64,000 nt of DNA from JABDLO01 sp041749255 (GCA_041749255.1 JBGTBR010000022.1:45239-109238), one strand, 5' to 3'; positions 8,192 through 17,145 are shown, counted from the first letter of the stretch. Translations and numbers: made by a program. The notes: generated by a model from the letters alone, not told the origin.

Positions 8192-9229
8192 GTGAATGGA
8201 CAAGTAGGATGGCGGAGTCCATCTAATCTGGCGATAATTAAATATTGGGGGAAATACGGTGATCAATATCCCTGTAATCCCTCACTCAGCCTGACACTAA
8301 CTCAGGCATATACTGAAACCAGAATCAAATTTCGCAAGCAAGAGAAAAATAAAGGAATTACCACATCTTTCCTTCTCGAAGGAAAAGAAGAAATTTCATT
8401 CAAAAAAAGGGTAGATCAATTTATTCAAAAAATTTCACCCCATTTTACCCATCTGAATGACCTTCACCTGGATATCAGTACTTTTAATAATTTTCCTCAT
8501 TCATCCGGTATAGCCTCATCCGCTTCAGGGCTTTCTGCCCTGGCACTTTGTCTTTGCAGTATTGAAGAAAAAATTTCAGACACTTCCGGAGATGAAGCTA
8601 GTTTTTACAAAAAAGCATCGTATATCTCCAGGTTGGGTAGTGGCAGTGCGTGCCGTTCTGTGTATCCTTACGCCTCCGTTTGGGGAGAAAGCAAAGTGAT
8701 ACCTGAATCTCATCAGGAATACGCTATACCTTATGAACATCATATCCACTCAGATTTTAAATCATTTTGCGATGATATTTTGATCGTATCTGCATCGGAA
8801 AAAAGTGTTTCTTCTTCAGCCGGCCATGCTCTTATGGAAAGTAATAATTATGCTGAACCAAGATTCAAACAGGCTAATGAAAGGTTTAATATCCTCACTG
8901 ATGTAATGAAATCAGGAGATATCAAAGCATTCGGAAAGATCGCTGAAGATGAGGCGCTAACGCTTCATGCCATGATGATGGCTTCCGATCCTTCCTATAT
9001 ACTGATGGAACCGGGGAGTCTTAGCATTATGAATCGTGTAAGGAATTTTAGAAAAGATACAGGTTTTCCCGTTTATTTTAGTCTGGATGCAGGTCCCAAT
9101 ATTCATTTATTATATCCTTTAGACATTCAGGAACAAATAGATCCATGGATTACATCAGAATTAATGCCTCATTGCCATCAAAACCGGATGATAAGAGACA
9201 GGGTGGGTAAAGGTCCAATTCCGTTATAA
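8192..9229 (+). CDS. mvaD: Diphosphomevalonate decarboxylase
   Basis: Converts mevalonate 5-diphosphate to isopentenyl diphosphate using ATP, the last step of the mevalonate pathway. 345 residues. The N-terminal signature SPSNLAIIKYWGKYGDQYP (residues 9-27) is specific to the family, and the GHMP-kinase phosphate-binding loop is SSGIASSASGLSAL (about 105-118). A conserved SGSACRSVYP region follows (about 151-160). The start codon is GTG; no ATG in frame would preserve the signature. Other pathway genes are not in the window. Its presence implies isoprenoid synthesis through mevalonate, as in many Bacteroidota. Confidence 0.95.
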   Translation: MNGQVGWRSPSNLAIIKYWGKYGDQYPCNPSLSLTLTQAYTETRIKFRKQEKNKGITTSFLLEGKEEISFKKRVDQFIQKISPHFTHLNDLHLDISTFNNFPHSSGIASSASGLSALALCLCSIEEKISDTSGDEASFYKKASYISRLGSGSACRSVYPYASVWGESKVIPESHQEYAIPYEHHIHSDFKSFCDDILIVSASEKSVSSSAGHALMESNNYAEPRFKQANERFNILTDVMKSGDIKAFGKIAEDEALTLHAMMMASDPSYILMEPGSLSIMNRVRNFRKDTGFPVYFSLDAGPNIHLLYPLDIQEQIDPWITSELMPHCHQNRMIRDRVGKGPIPL

Positions 9230-9317
9230 CAACCATTTCTTACTTTTCAACACAGTGAACACGCATGAATATTAGCTGTTTAATGTAGTAACGGTGAAAT
9301 GAAAAAATCACAAATCT

Positions 9318-9839
9318 ATGTTTCCATATTTACAATTATTGATTTTGATGATGACATTACCCTTGGCTTCCTTTTGTCAAAGTGCCGGGATCAATCATGA
9401 ATTTAAAAAAACCATTGACAGTTATCTCTCCGGGAAGGTAGACTACATGATGGTAGAAGAACTAAAACAAATATTGGATAAATCGGAAGATATAATCATT
9501 TTAGACACAAGGGAAATTGAGGAATTTAATGTCAGCCATATTCCTGGTGCCGTATTTATGGGGTATAAAAAATGGAATAAAAGTTTAATCAATGAAATCG
9601 ATCAAAATACAAAAGTTGTGTTGTATTGCTCCATAGGATACAGAAGTGAAAAGATCGGCAATAAGTTAAAGAAAGCGGGATTTAATCATGTATACAATTT
9701 ATATGGAAGTATATTTGCGTGGGTAAATGCTGGACATGAAGTGCATGACATCCATGGTGTCCATACTCCTTTTGTTCATGGTTACAATCGCTCCTGGAGC
9801 AAGTGGATATCCCATCCGGGAGTTCAGAAAGTGTGGTAA
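9318..9839 (+). CDS. Exported rhodanese-like protein
   Basis: Single rhodanese domain protein, 173 residues. A signal peptide (MFPYLQLLILMMTLPLASFC, then QSAG) exports it to the periplasm or outer surface. The domain (about 45-140) has ILDTREIEEFNVSHIPGA, the active-site loop CSIGYRS with catalytic C104, and YGSIFAWVNAGH. Rhodaneses transfer sulfane sulfur; the physiological partner is unknown. A His-rich tail (HDIHGVHTPFVHGYNR) is notable. The stop codon is two bases before the ATG of the DUF2905 gene, so expression is probably coupled. Confidence 0.88.
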   Translation: MFPYLQLLILMMTLPLASFCQSAGINHEFKKTIDSYLSGKVDYMMVEELKQILDKSEDIIILDTREIEEFNVSHIPGAVFMGYKKWNKSLINEIDQNTKVVLYCSIGYRSEKIGNKLKKAGFNHVYNLYGSIFAWVNAGHEVHDIHGVHTPFVHGYNRSWSKWISHPGVQKVW

Positions 9840-9841
9840 GT

Positions 9842-10066
9842 ATGATGCACAATATAGGAAAATGGATGATTTTAATGGGGGTTCTTTTATTATGTTTTGG
9901 TATTGTATTCTACTTTTTTGGTGAAAAGTTTTCATGGATTGGAAGGTTGCCAGGTGATATAAGGATCGAAAGGGAAAATGTAAGCGTATATATTCCCATT
10001 ACCACCATGATTTTATTCAGTGTTTTGCTAACTCTATTTTTTAGATTGATAAAATATTTTTCATAA
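9842..10066 (+). CDS. DUF2905-type small membrane protein
   Basis: 74 residues with two transmembrane helices (about 7-30 and 48-70) and the family hallmark RLPGDIRIERENVSVYIPI in the loop between them. Members are small inner-membrane proteins of unknown function, often annotated DUF2905. The ATG at 9842, followed by a second at 9845, is chosen over an in-frame GTG at 9803 that would extend back into the rhodanese gene. The start follows the rhodanese stop by two bases. Confidence 0.8.
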   Translation: MMHNIGKWMILMGVLLLCFGIVFYFFGEKFSWIGRLPGDIRIERENVSVYIPITTMILFSVLLTLFFRLIKYFS

Positions 10067-10105
10067 AAATTATCTGATTGTAGTTGCAACCATATTGCAT
10101 TTAAG

Positions 10106-10113
10106 TATTTTTG
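10106..10113 (+). promoter_or_regulatory. Possible -7 promoter box for the M1 peptidase gene
   Basis: TATTTTTG matches TAnnTTTG, with a TTGC sequence at about 10084-10087 in the -33 position, 18 bases upstream. The predicted leader is about 70 nt. A DnaA-box match in reverse orientation (TGTGGATAA, 10112-10120) overlaps the box. Confidence 0.35.
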
Positions 10114-10188
10114 TGGATAACCCATATTAGGTATAGGTATCATTCATATTATTAATAGGCTGATACTTCTTTTAAAATTAACTACATT

Positions 10189-12504
10189 ATGTATCAAAAA
10201 AGATTTCTTTTACTCGCTACGCTTGCTATGATCACTACCTGGGTTTTGGGTCAGGATAAATTTGCTCAAATGTATTTGGAATTGCCCACACCCAACAGCT
10301 ACAGAACGGCCAGCGGTGCTCCGGGATCTGATTATTGGCAGCAAAGAGCTGATTATAAAATAAAAATCCGTCTCGATGATGAAAACCAGCGGATATACGG
10401 TGATGAAACCATCACATACTATAATAACAGCCCTGATGCTCTTACCTACCTGTGGTTACAACTGGATCAAAACATCTGGGATAAAGACAGCGACTCACGG
10501 AAAATAAGGACTGAGGCTATGTCTGAGAATACCCGTTTTGCAGCTATAAGGATGATGGAAATGGACTTTGACGGTGGTTATAAATTGGATTATGTCAAGG
10601 ATGCTCAGGGAAATGACCTATCCTATTTTGTCAATAAAACCATGATGCGTATTGACTTACCTAAGGCACTTTTACCAGGACAATCGTATTCTTTTCAGAT
10701 CAAATATTGGTACAACATTAATAATACAGCTCGTGTACGCGGAAGGACAGGTTATGAACATTTTGCGGTTGATGGAAATAATGTATATGTTATAGCCCAG
10801 TTTTTTCCAAGAATGTGTTCTTACAACGATGTGGAGGGCTGGCAAAATAAGCAGTTTTTAGGAGCAGGAGAATTTACTCTTATTTTTGGTGACTATGATG
10901 TAGAGATCACAGTACCAGAAGATCATCTGGTAGCGGCTTCCGGCAATTTGTTAAACGCTGACAAAGTATTGACAAAGGAACAACAGGATCGCTTCAGAAA
11001 AGCAAGGGGTGAATATATTCATCCCATAACTATAGCCTCATTGGATGAAGTCGGGCAGAAGGTACTCAATAGGGAAACAAAAGAAAAGACCTGGAAATTC
11101 AGGGCAGAGAATGTAAGAGATTTTGCATTTGCATCATCCCGGCGATTTATTTGGGATGCCATGGGAGTGCCGATGAGCGACGGCAGAGTCGTTATGGCTC
11201 AATCGATGTGGATACCTGAAGGCGATTGTTTATGGAAAAAATACAGTACCAAAGCCGTAGCCCATACCATCAAATGGTATTCACATTACACCTTCGATTA
11301 CCCTTACCCTGTTGCCTGGTCCATAGATGGAAATATGGGAATGGAATACCCAATGATCTCGTTTAATTACGGTCGATGTGACAGTGATAGTACCTATACA
11401 CAAAGATCGAAATACGGACACATTGGTGTAATTATTCACGAAGTGGGTCACAACTGGTTTCCGATGATTGTAAATTCTGATGAAAGGCAATGGACCTGGA
11501 TGGACGAAGGAATCAATACCTTTGTGCAATATCTCACAGAAGTTCAATGGGAAGAAAATTATCCGGTGAGACGTGGTCCAGCTCATTTGATTACCGATTA
11601 TATGGGAGGAGATAAAAGCAGGATATCTCCTATAATGACTAATTCTGAATCCGTATTTCAGTTGGGGCCTAATGCCTATGCTAAACCCGCAACTGCACTA
11701 AATATTCTTAGAGAGACCATTATGGGCAGAGAGTTATTTGACCACGCATTCAAGGAATATGCCAACCGTTGGAAATTTAAATCACCTACTCCTGCAGATT
11801 TTTTCAGAACTATGGAAGATGCATCAGCAATAGATCTCGATTGGTTTTGGAGATCATGGTTTTATACGACAGATCATGTAGACTTATCCATAAATAAGTT
11901 TAGTGCTTACCAGCTTGATACTCAAAATCCAGAAATAGAAAGTGCAGTAGCGAAAGAGAAAAGAGCCAGGCAACCCGAAAATATCAGTGCAATTCGCAAC
12001 AGAGAAAGCATTACAGAGTATTATGCTGATATAGATACAACCCTAATTGATTTCTACTCGACGTATGACCCACTGGATGTCAACATTCTGGACAGGGAAG
12101 ACTATGATCAATTTGCCCAAAGTTTATCCGAATCCGATTTGGCTATTCTGGATGAAAGCAAATACTACAACCAAATGGAATTTGAAAACAAAGGGGGAAT
12201 ACCTATGCCGGTTATTTTTGAATTTACCTATGAAGATGGTAGTAGCGAAGTTTTCAGGATTCCAGCAGAGGTTTGGAGATTTGACCAAAAGACGATTACC
12301 AAGGTCATCCCTACTGAAAAACGGGTTGTCAGTGTAACATTGGATCCATTTCTTGAAACAGCAGATACCGATACTTCAAACAACTATTTTCCACCCAGGC
12401 AGGAAGTAGACCGTTTTGATGCATTCAAAAGAAGAAAAAGTGTGGATAATCCAATGCAAAGAGATATAAAAGCCCGGGAAAGGGAAAAAGTCATCAGACC
12501 TTAG
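10189..12504 (+). CDS. Exported M1 family zinc metallopeptidase
   Basis: 771 residues. The signal peptide ends near VLGQ (about residue 22), so it acts in the periplasm or on the outer membrane. The gluzincin motif is HEVGH (H417, H421) with the third zinc ligand E440 in WMDEGINTF, exactly the HExxH-x18-E spacing of M1 aminopeptidases. The exopeptidase motif GxMEN appears as GMEYP. The N-terminal half is the beta-sandwich domain (DETITYYNNSPDALTYLWLQ). The roughly 180 residues after the catalytic domain are not recognisable; there is no T9SS sorting domain. Likely role: hydrolysis of peptides at N-termini; substrate unknown. Confidence 0.93.
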   Translation: MYQKRFLLLATLAMITTWVLGQDKFAQMYLELPTPNSYRTASGAPGSDYWQQRADYKIKIRLDDENQRIYGDETITYYNNSPDALTYLWLQLDQNIWDKDSDSRKIRTEAMSENTRFAAIRMMEMDFDGGYKLDYVKDAQGNDLSYFVNKTMMRIDLPKALLPGQSYSFQIKYWYNINNTARVRGRTGYEHFAVDGNNVYVIAQFFPRMCSYNDVEGWQNKQFLGAGEFTLIFGDYDVEITVPEDHLVAASGNLLNADKVLTKEQQDRFRKARGEYIHPITIASLDEVGQKVLNRETKEKTWKFRAENVRDFAFASSRRFIWDAMGVPMSDGRVVMAQSMWIPEGDCLWKKYSTKAVAHTIKWYSHYTFDYPYPVAWSIDGNMGMEYPMISFNYGRCDSDSTYTQRSKYGHIGVIIHEVGHNWFPMIVNSDERQWTWMDEGINTFVQYLTEVQWEENYPVRRGPAHLITDYMGGDKSRISPIMTNSESVFQLGPNAYAKPATALNILRETIMGRELFDHAFKEYANRWKFKSPTPADFFRTMEDASAIDLDWFWRSWFYTTDHVDLSINKFSAYQLDTQNPEIESAVAKEKRARQPENISAIRNRESITEYYADIDTTLIDFYSTYDPLDVNILDREDYDQFAQSLSESDLAILDESKYYNQMEFENKGGIPMPVIFEFTYEDGSSEVFRIPAEVWRFDQKTITKVIPTEKRVVSVTLDPFLETADTDTSNNYFPPRQEVDRFDAFKRRKSVDNPMQRDIKAREREKVIRP

Positions 12505-12760
12505 GGTAGTTGGTAGCTCGTAGCTGGTAGCACGTAGTTGGTAACCACAGCTTTTAGCAATTGGCCTTTAGCAGTTAGCTTTTTTCGCTATTCGCATTTC
12601 GCTTTTCGCTTTTCGCAAAATGCATTTATCCGTTCAGAATTTCGACTTTCGGACTTTTGACGATCTGGTATCAAATGGTTTTGGTTTTAGTTTTGGTTTT
12701 GGTTTTGGTTAATTTTCAACTTTCAACTTTTAACTTTTAACTTTTAACTTTTAACTTTTA
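12505..12760. repeat. Mosaic of degenerate 6-7 bp tandem repeats
   Basis: The convergent gap between the M1 peptidase and the acyltransferase is built from successive blocks of short tandem repeats. First comes a GTAGNNN heptad block (12510-12545, units such as GTAGCTC, GTAGCTG, GTAGCAC), then a CGCTTTT heptad block (about 12587-12620), a TTTTGG hexamer block (about 12679-12710) and finally a nearly pure AACTTTT heptad block (about 12713-12759). The last block continues into the acyltransferase gene and supplies its final codons and stop. Words change from block to block while the period stays near 7. Confidence 0.85.
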
Positions 12761-13338
12761 AAAGTTCGATTATACCCATAACTCATTTCAGGATTTTTAC
12801 CTTCTATACCATTCCAGTAATTATCGAGATATTGCCAATCTGCGACTTCATCTTTTGTAGTAAAAAAGGGATCACTGAAATGTACTTCCTTATTCTTATA
12901 ATCAAATTTGACTAAAATAATGGGAATTTCAGCAGATTTTGCTATATAGTAAAATCCCTTCTTTAGATGATCCACTTTTTTTCGCGTTCCCTCTGGTGCG
13001 ATGGCAATATTCATTTCATCTGACAAACGATAAGCTTCTACTATCGACTTCACAGTATTACTACTTTTGCTTCTATCCACAGGTATGCCTCCCAACGCTT
13101 TAAAAATCCATCCAAATGGAGGCTTAAAAAGACTGTCTTTGCCTATGTAATTGGCTTTCATACCTATACTGGACTTGACCAATAATCCCAATGGGAAGTC
13201 CCAGTTTGAAGTATGGGGAACAACTACAGTTAATTTTTTTTTGTGCTTGTCACGGATATTACCTGTTACCCTAAACCCCAGTAATTTTAATATGACTTTA
13301 CTAATAACTTGCATATTATTGAATATTACGTCGATCAA
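12751..13338 (-). CDS. Lysophospholipid acyltransferase family protein (PlsC-like)
   Basis: 195 residues. The acyltransferase motifs are HTSNWDFPLG (H-x4-D, about residues 42-51), a GGIPVDRS block (about 84-91) and APEGTRKK (about 116-123), matching PlsC-type 1-acylglycerol-3-phosphate or related membrane acyltransferases. A short hydrophobic N-terminal segment and basic residues fit peripheral attachment to the inner membrane. The first ATG (13338) is used; a second at 13314 is possible. The C-terminal residues FKS and the stop codon lie inside a 7-bp tandem repeat, so the original C-terminus may have differed. Confidence 0.85.
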   Translation of the reverse strand: MIDVIFNNMQVISKVILKLLGFRVTGNIRDKHKKKLTVVVPHTSNWDFPLGLLVKSSIGMKANYIGKDSLFKPPFGWIFKALGGIPVDRSKSSNTVKSIVEAYRLSDEMNIAIAPEGTRKKVDHLKKGFYYIAKSAEIPIILVKFDYKNKEVHFSDPFFTTKDEVADWQYLDNYWNGIEGKNPEMSYGYNRTFKS

Positions 13339-13716
13339 AAATACAACTTTTAAACAGATAAACTTGTATCAAATTCAACATGCTTACTCTGTTATAATCT
13401 CATAAAATGAAAATTCGGATCACTTATTAATATATAAATTACATTGGTGATAAAAAACCTGCATTTTTAATTTTTGAATCCATGAATTCTTATTTTCCGT
13501 AACGCATATGCCAGAACATCAGTAGATAGGGGGAAACCAGGAAGGATCCAGAATCCTTTCACAGCTTTTACAGGTAAAGCAAAATGTTTTCTACAATAGA
13601 ATATGTTAAAAATATAGCATTGGAGTAAATACTTTTTGTTTTTGGTCATTTTCTTATTATATTGACATTAAACCTTTTAACACATTCTAAGTCAAATACA
13701 TAACAATGGAAGCGAA
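13339..13716. other. Gene-free stretch upstream of the ECF sigma gene
   Basis: About 378 bp of AT-rich sequence between divergent genes. A 60-codon leftward frame at 13467-13649 has no recognisable features and is not accepted. No repeat, hairpin or clear promoter was identified, although the autoregulated promoter of the sigma operon would be expected here. Confidence 0.4.
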
Positions 13717-14283
13717 ATGTCAAAGTTTCAAAGCGCGCAACTAGAAGATGACATTATTATCGAAATGATCCTTTATCGCGAATCAAAGGATGAAGGATTC
13801 AGGCATTTGATGATAAAATATCAGGAAAGACTATATTATCACATCCGAAGGATGCTTAATAGTCATGAAGATACAGACGATGTATTGCAGAATACATTTA
13901 TAAAGATATTTAAAAACCTTGAAAATTTTAAGGGAGACTCACAGCTATATAGTTGGATGTACAGAATAGCTACAAATGAAACCTTAACTTATTTAAGAAA
14001 AAATAAAAAAAGAGCTTTGCAGGTATACGACAGTGATACACTTGAAATTACAAAAACACTTAAAGCAGATCCTTATTTTGATGGTAATGAAGCGCAAATT
14101 CTTTTGATGGAAGCCATACAATCACTTCCGGATAGACAAAAACTTGTATTTAATATGAGGTATTATGATGAAATGAGTTATGCGGATATTTCTTCGGCAC
14201 TTAAAACATCCGAAGGATCATTAAAGGCTTCATTTCACCACGCTCTGAAAAAGATTGAAAATCATTTAAAAAATTCACAGTGA
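13717..14283 (+). CDS. ECF-type RNA polymerase sigma factor
   Basis: 188-residue sigma-70 family protein. Region 2 (about 25-90) includes LMIKYQERLYYHIRRMLN, then DTDDVLQNTFIKIFKNLENF and SWMYRIATNETLTYLRK. Region 4 (about 128-185) has SLPDRQKLVFNMRYYDEM followed by the helix-turn-helix SYADISSALKTSEGSLKASF. Regions 1 and 3 are absent, as expected for an ECF sigma. The stop overlaps the ATG of the next gene by one base (TGATG), the arrangement expected for a sigma and its own regulator. The target regulon is unknown. Confidence 0.93.
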   Translation: MSKFQSAQLEDDIIIEMILYRESKDEGFRHLMIKYQERLYYHIRRMLNSHEDTDDVLQNTFIKIFKNLENFKGDSQLYSWMYRIATNETLTYLRKNKKRALQVYDSDTLEITKTLKADPYFDGNEAQILLMEAIQSLPDRQKLVFNMRYYDEMSYADISSALKTSEGSLKASFHHALKKIENHLKNSQ

Positions 14284-14819
14284 TGAAAGTGAAAGAAGAA
14301 ATAAATAAAATTGCACCCTCTTTACATAAGTATGTGAAGAAAGATGGATTTCCCATACCTGACACGTATTTTGAAAGGCTTCAACATGAGGTCAGCCAAA
14401 AATTGGGTATACATTTGAAAGTTGAGGATTTTGAAGTGCCCAATCACTATTTTGAAAACTTACCGGATATCGTAATTAGTCAGATAAATGATCATAATAA
14501 AATACAAACAGGAGCTAAAGTAGTTAAACTGGGCTTCCTGAAAAAAGTCGCCGCCATTGCTGCTACTATTCTCATTCTGATATTTGCAGGGCATTATGTT
14601 TATAACCTAACACCCGACACATCTGATGATATATCCAATGAAATGCTCATTGTATTGATTGACGAATATTTCAATGATTTAAAATTAAATAACCTAATGG
14701 ATCAGGATATCCTGAAAGAAGATTGGTTTTTCTCAGAAATGGAAACAAACGATGATGAATGGGTTACATTTATGGATTCAGAATACTTCGATGAAAGCGA
14801 TATCTTAATGATTGATTAA
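14283..14819 (+). CDS. Putative anti-sigma factor, single-pass membrane protein
   Basis: 178 residues. The N-terminal cytoplasmic half has two copies of a P-x-x-Y-F-E-x-L motif (PDTYFERLQHEV at about 24-35 and PNHYFENLPDIV at about 56-67). One transmembrane helix (KVAAIAATILILIFAGHYVY, about 95-114) leads to an acidic C-terminal domain. I infer anti-sigma function from the 1-base overlap with the ECF sigma gene, the topology, and the YFE motif seen in partners of many Bacteroidota ECF sigmas; there is no classical zinc HxxxCxxC motif. A GTG three bases upstream is in frame but the ATG is preferred. Confidence 0.7.
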   Translation: MKVKEEINKIAPSLHKYVKKDGFPIPDTYFERLQHEVSQKLGIHLKVEDFEVPNHYFENLPDIVISQINDHNKIQTGAKVVKLGFLKKVAAIAATILILIFAGHYVYNLTPDTSDDISNEMLIVLIDEYFNDLKLNNLMDQDILKEDWFFSEMETNDDEWVTFMDSEYFDESDILMID

Positions 14820-14899
14820 TAATCAAATACTATATAAACCTACCTATAATGAATAAATTAAACTTAAACAATTTTTTAAATATTTTAACAACCAATATT

Positions 14900-15346
14900 A
14901 TGAATATGAGATTCTCATTTTTAATTGCAATGCTACTGATCTCTTTTGCTATTATTGGACAATCTACTGATGATAAACACAAAGAGCGATACGATGCTCA
15001 GAAAATTGCGTATATAACTACTAAACTGGAACTTTCCTCAGATGAGGCAAAATTATTTTGGCCTATTTACAACAAATATCAGGAAGAATTTGATGGCCTG
15101 AGAAATAAAAAGGACATGAACTCCTTTTCCAATGAAATGTCAAATGAAGAAGCTCAGTCATATCTGGATCAGAGAACGAAAATAGAAGAACAGTACATGT
15201 CTATCAAAAAAAGATATTATGCTGATTTGAAAAAAGCAGTAAGTGTAAAAAAGATAGCTATGCTTACTGTTGCAGAACGTGAATTCAGAAATGAAATGAT
15301 GTCTAAGGTGAAAAAAAGGTTGACCAATAAAGGTCAAAAAAAGTAA
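14900..15346 (+). CDS. Spy/CpxP-like periplasmic sensor protein
   Basis: 148 residues from the ATG at 14900 (or 14906), which gives a good signal peptide (MNMRFSFLIAMLLISFAIIGQ); an ATG at 14849 would add 17 polar residues ahead of it. The mature protein is all helical and highly charged, with KLELSSDEAKLFWPIYNKYQ, a Spy-like L-T/S-x-x-E-A-x-x-F-W-P pattern widely seen in Bacteroidota proteins labelled sensors of ECF sigma factors. It is third in the sigma operon, 80 bases after the putative anti-sigma, and is followed by a terminator. A chaperone or stress-sensing role in the periplasm is inferred. Confidence 0.75.
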   Translation: MNMRFSFLIAMLLISFAIIGQSTDDKHKERYDAQKIAYITTKLELSSDEAKLFWPIYNKYQEEFDGLRNKKDMNSFSNEMSNEEAQSYLDQRTKIEEQYMSIKKRYYADLKKAVSVKKIAMLTVAEREFRNEMMSKVKKRLTNKGQKK

Positions 15347-15396
15347 TCACCTTCCGATAAAGGAATAGATATTATAACAGATATCTAGATTTTAAA

Positions 15397-15428
15397 AGCA
15401 ACTGTTGATGCCAACAGTTGCTTTTTTT
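15397..15428 (+). terminator. Intrinsic terminator of the ECF sigma operon
   Basis: Perfect 11-bp stem AGCAACTGTTG / CAACAGTTGCT with a 4-nt loop followed by seven Ts, 51 bases after the Spy-like gene. Confidence 0.92.
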
Positions 15429-15691
15429 ATTGAAATGATAATTTCAACTTTTTATTTATACACATTTCGACCGAAATATCTGTAATTTCCTCAAAGTATT
15501 CCACAATGCGTATCAACACTTCATCATGTGTAAAAATGTATATTATAGTTATTTATAAATTTCAAACATTGCTATGAAATATATAATACATTGTTTATCA
15601 ACATATTAACTATTTGTAGAATTTTGTATTAATCAAAAAAATATGTGGAAAAAAATACGTAATCCCATGAATGGTGTGGTTAATTATTACT

Positions 15692-15699
15692 TATATTTG
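15692..15699 (+). promoter_or_regulatory. Possible -7 promoter box for the TPR gene
   Basis: TATATTTG is a full TAnnTTTG match 31 bases before the ATG. No TTTG was found at the -33 position, so the call rests on one element. Confidence 0.35.
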
Positions 15700-15729
15700 A
15701 CTTATCGATAAATCCCTACACAATATCGC

Positions 15730-17145
15730 ATGGAACAAAGAACAAAACGAGACTTAGCATTAATCAATTTAGTATCAGAGTTTGAGTCTAAATACGAAAG
15801 TGGAAAAATTCAATATCTGGAAGAGAAAGTATATTACCAATTGATACGATACTATGAAGAGGAAAACCAGTTACCAAAAGCCCTGGATGTAGTAGATCTT
15901 GCTTTGGATCAGTTCAAATACAGGTCAGAATTCTACATTTCCAAGGCTAGAATCCTCTTTTCACTTAATGAGTTAGAATTATGCCTTCAATATCTGAATG
16001 ATGCAGAATCTATTTCCCCAAATGAAACGGAAATACTTTTACTGAAGGCAAAGGCTCTGAGTAAATTAAAGAGATTTGAAGAAGCTCTTTCCCTATTGTC
16101 CACAGTTAAAAAATACACTATGGCGAGCGAACTAACCGACTTATATATTTGTGAGTCATTTATTTTAGAGATGATGAAAGATTACGACTCCATGTATGAT
16201 GTGTTAAAAAAAGCCATTTTTCTCGATCCAAAGCACGAAGAGGCTCTTGACAGGATGCTTCTATGTACAGAACTTGGCAGAAAATATGAAGAAAGCATCG
16301 TCTTTTTCCAGCATATTATTGAAATGGAACCCTATTCTTACTTAGCATGGTATAATCTTGGCCATGCTTATAATTATCTTGGAGAATACGAAAAAGGTAT
16401 TAACGCCCTTGAATATTCCTTCATCATAAATCCTAAATTTGAAAGCGGATATATGGATTGTGCTGAATTGTGCATTCAGGAAAATCAATTCGAAAGAGCA
16501 TATCACATTTACGAAGAATGCAACAACATTTTTGGCCCGGACAGTGAGTTTATTACAAGTATGGCCAACTGTTTTATCAAAATGGGAAAAGTCGAAAAAA
16601 CCAAATACTTGTTGGCTAAAGCTATACGACTAGACCCATACAATGACGAAGCCTATTATCTTTTAGGTGAATGTTACTCTAAAGAAAAAAACTGGTACTC
16701 TGCCATCAATGCATATCATAAAGCAGTAAATATTGACGAACGATGTGAAGACTATTACTTCGGATTGGCAAAAGCATATGTACAAGTAGAAAATTACACA
16801 AAAGCAGTCTATAATTTTAATAAAGCCACTAAGAATGGACCTGAGCAATCTTATTACTGGTCAGAATACGTTTCTTTCCTATTGAAAATTGGACTATATG
16901 ATGAAGCCCTTGACATTCTGGATAAGGCAGAAGAATACACATTCGGAGCCAATCTACTTTACTGCAGAGCAATAACTTTATTTCACATGGGAAAAAGACA
17001 GGAAGGTCTTATTGTCCTTGAAGAAGCACTGCAGGAAAACTTTGAAGAGTATACCATTCTATTTCAGATCGCTCCCGAACTTGAAGTAGATAAAGAAATA
17101 TTATCCATGATCAAGTACTTTCGTGCTGAAATGGATGAGTATTAA
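15730..17145 (+). CDS. Tetratricopeptide repeat protein
   Basis: 471 residues with no signal peptide or membrane segment, hence cytoplasmic. From about residue 40 to 440 it is a continuous superhelix of degenerate 34-residue TPRs; clear ones include AWYNLGHAYNYLGEYEKGIN, EAYYLLGECYSKEKNWYSAI and YYFGLAKAYVQVENYTKAVY. There is no attached enzymatic domain. TPR arrays mediate protein-protein contacts; no partner can be named. The protein is rich in Tyr and Glu. It is monocistronic, with its own possible promoter and a terminator. Confidence 0.9.
   Translation: MEQRTKRDLALINLVSEFESKYESGKIQYLEEKVYYQLIRYYEEENQLPKALDVVDLALDQFKYRSEFYISKARILFSLNELELCLQYLNDAESISPNETEILLLKAKALSKLKRFEEALSLLSTVKKYTMASELTDLYICESFILEMMKDYDSMYDVLKKAIFLDPKHEEALDRMLLCTELGRKYEESIVFFQHIIEMEPYSYLAWYNLGHAYNYLGEYEKGINALEYSFIINPKFESGYMDCAELCIQENQFERAYHIYEECNNIFGPDSEFITSMANCFIKMGKVEKTKYLLAKAIRLDPYNDEAYYLLGECYSKEKNWYSAINAYHKAVNIDERCEDYYFGLAKAYVQVENYTKAVYNFNKATKNGPEQSYYWSEYVSFLLKIGLYDEALDILDKAEEYTFGANLLYCRAITLFHMGKRQEGLIVLEEALQENFEEYTILFQIAPELEVDKEILSMIKYFRAEMDEY

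Larger units (their letters stand above)
15347..15729. other. Intergenic region with operon terminator and TPR-gene promoter
   Basis: 383 bp with no gene. It holds the terminator of the sigma operon at 15397-15428 and a promoter-like TAnnTTTG box at 15692. The middle 250 bases are plain AT-rich sequence in which I see nothing else. Confidence 0.5.

Noticed and set aside
9803..9841. GTG start at 9803 for the DUF2905 gene
   Set aside because: Would add 13 residues unlike the family and overlap the rhodanese gene; the ATG pair at 9842 fits better.
12505..12760. CRISPR or terminator interpretation of the heptad mosaic
   Set aside because: Repeats are contiguous, 6-7 bp and degenerate, without spacers or a stable GC-rich stem followed by a T-run.
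13467..13649. 60-codon leftward frame upstream of the ECF sigma gene
   Set aside because: Short, no motif, no RBS and no neighbour context.
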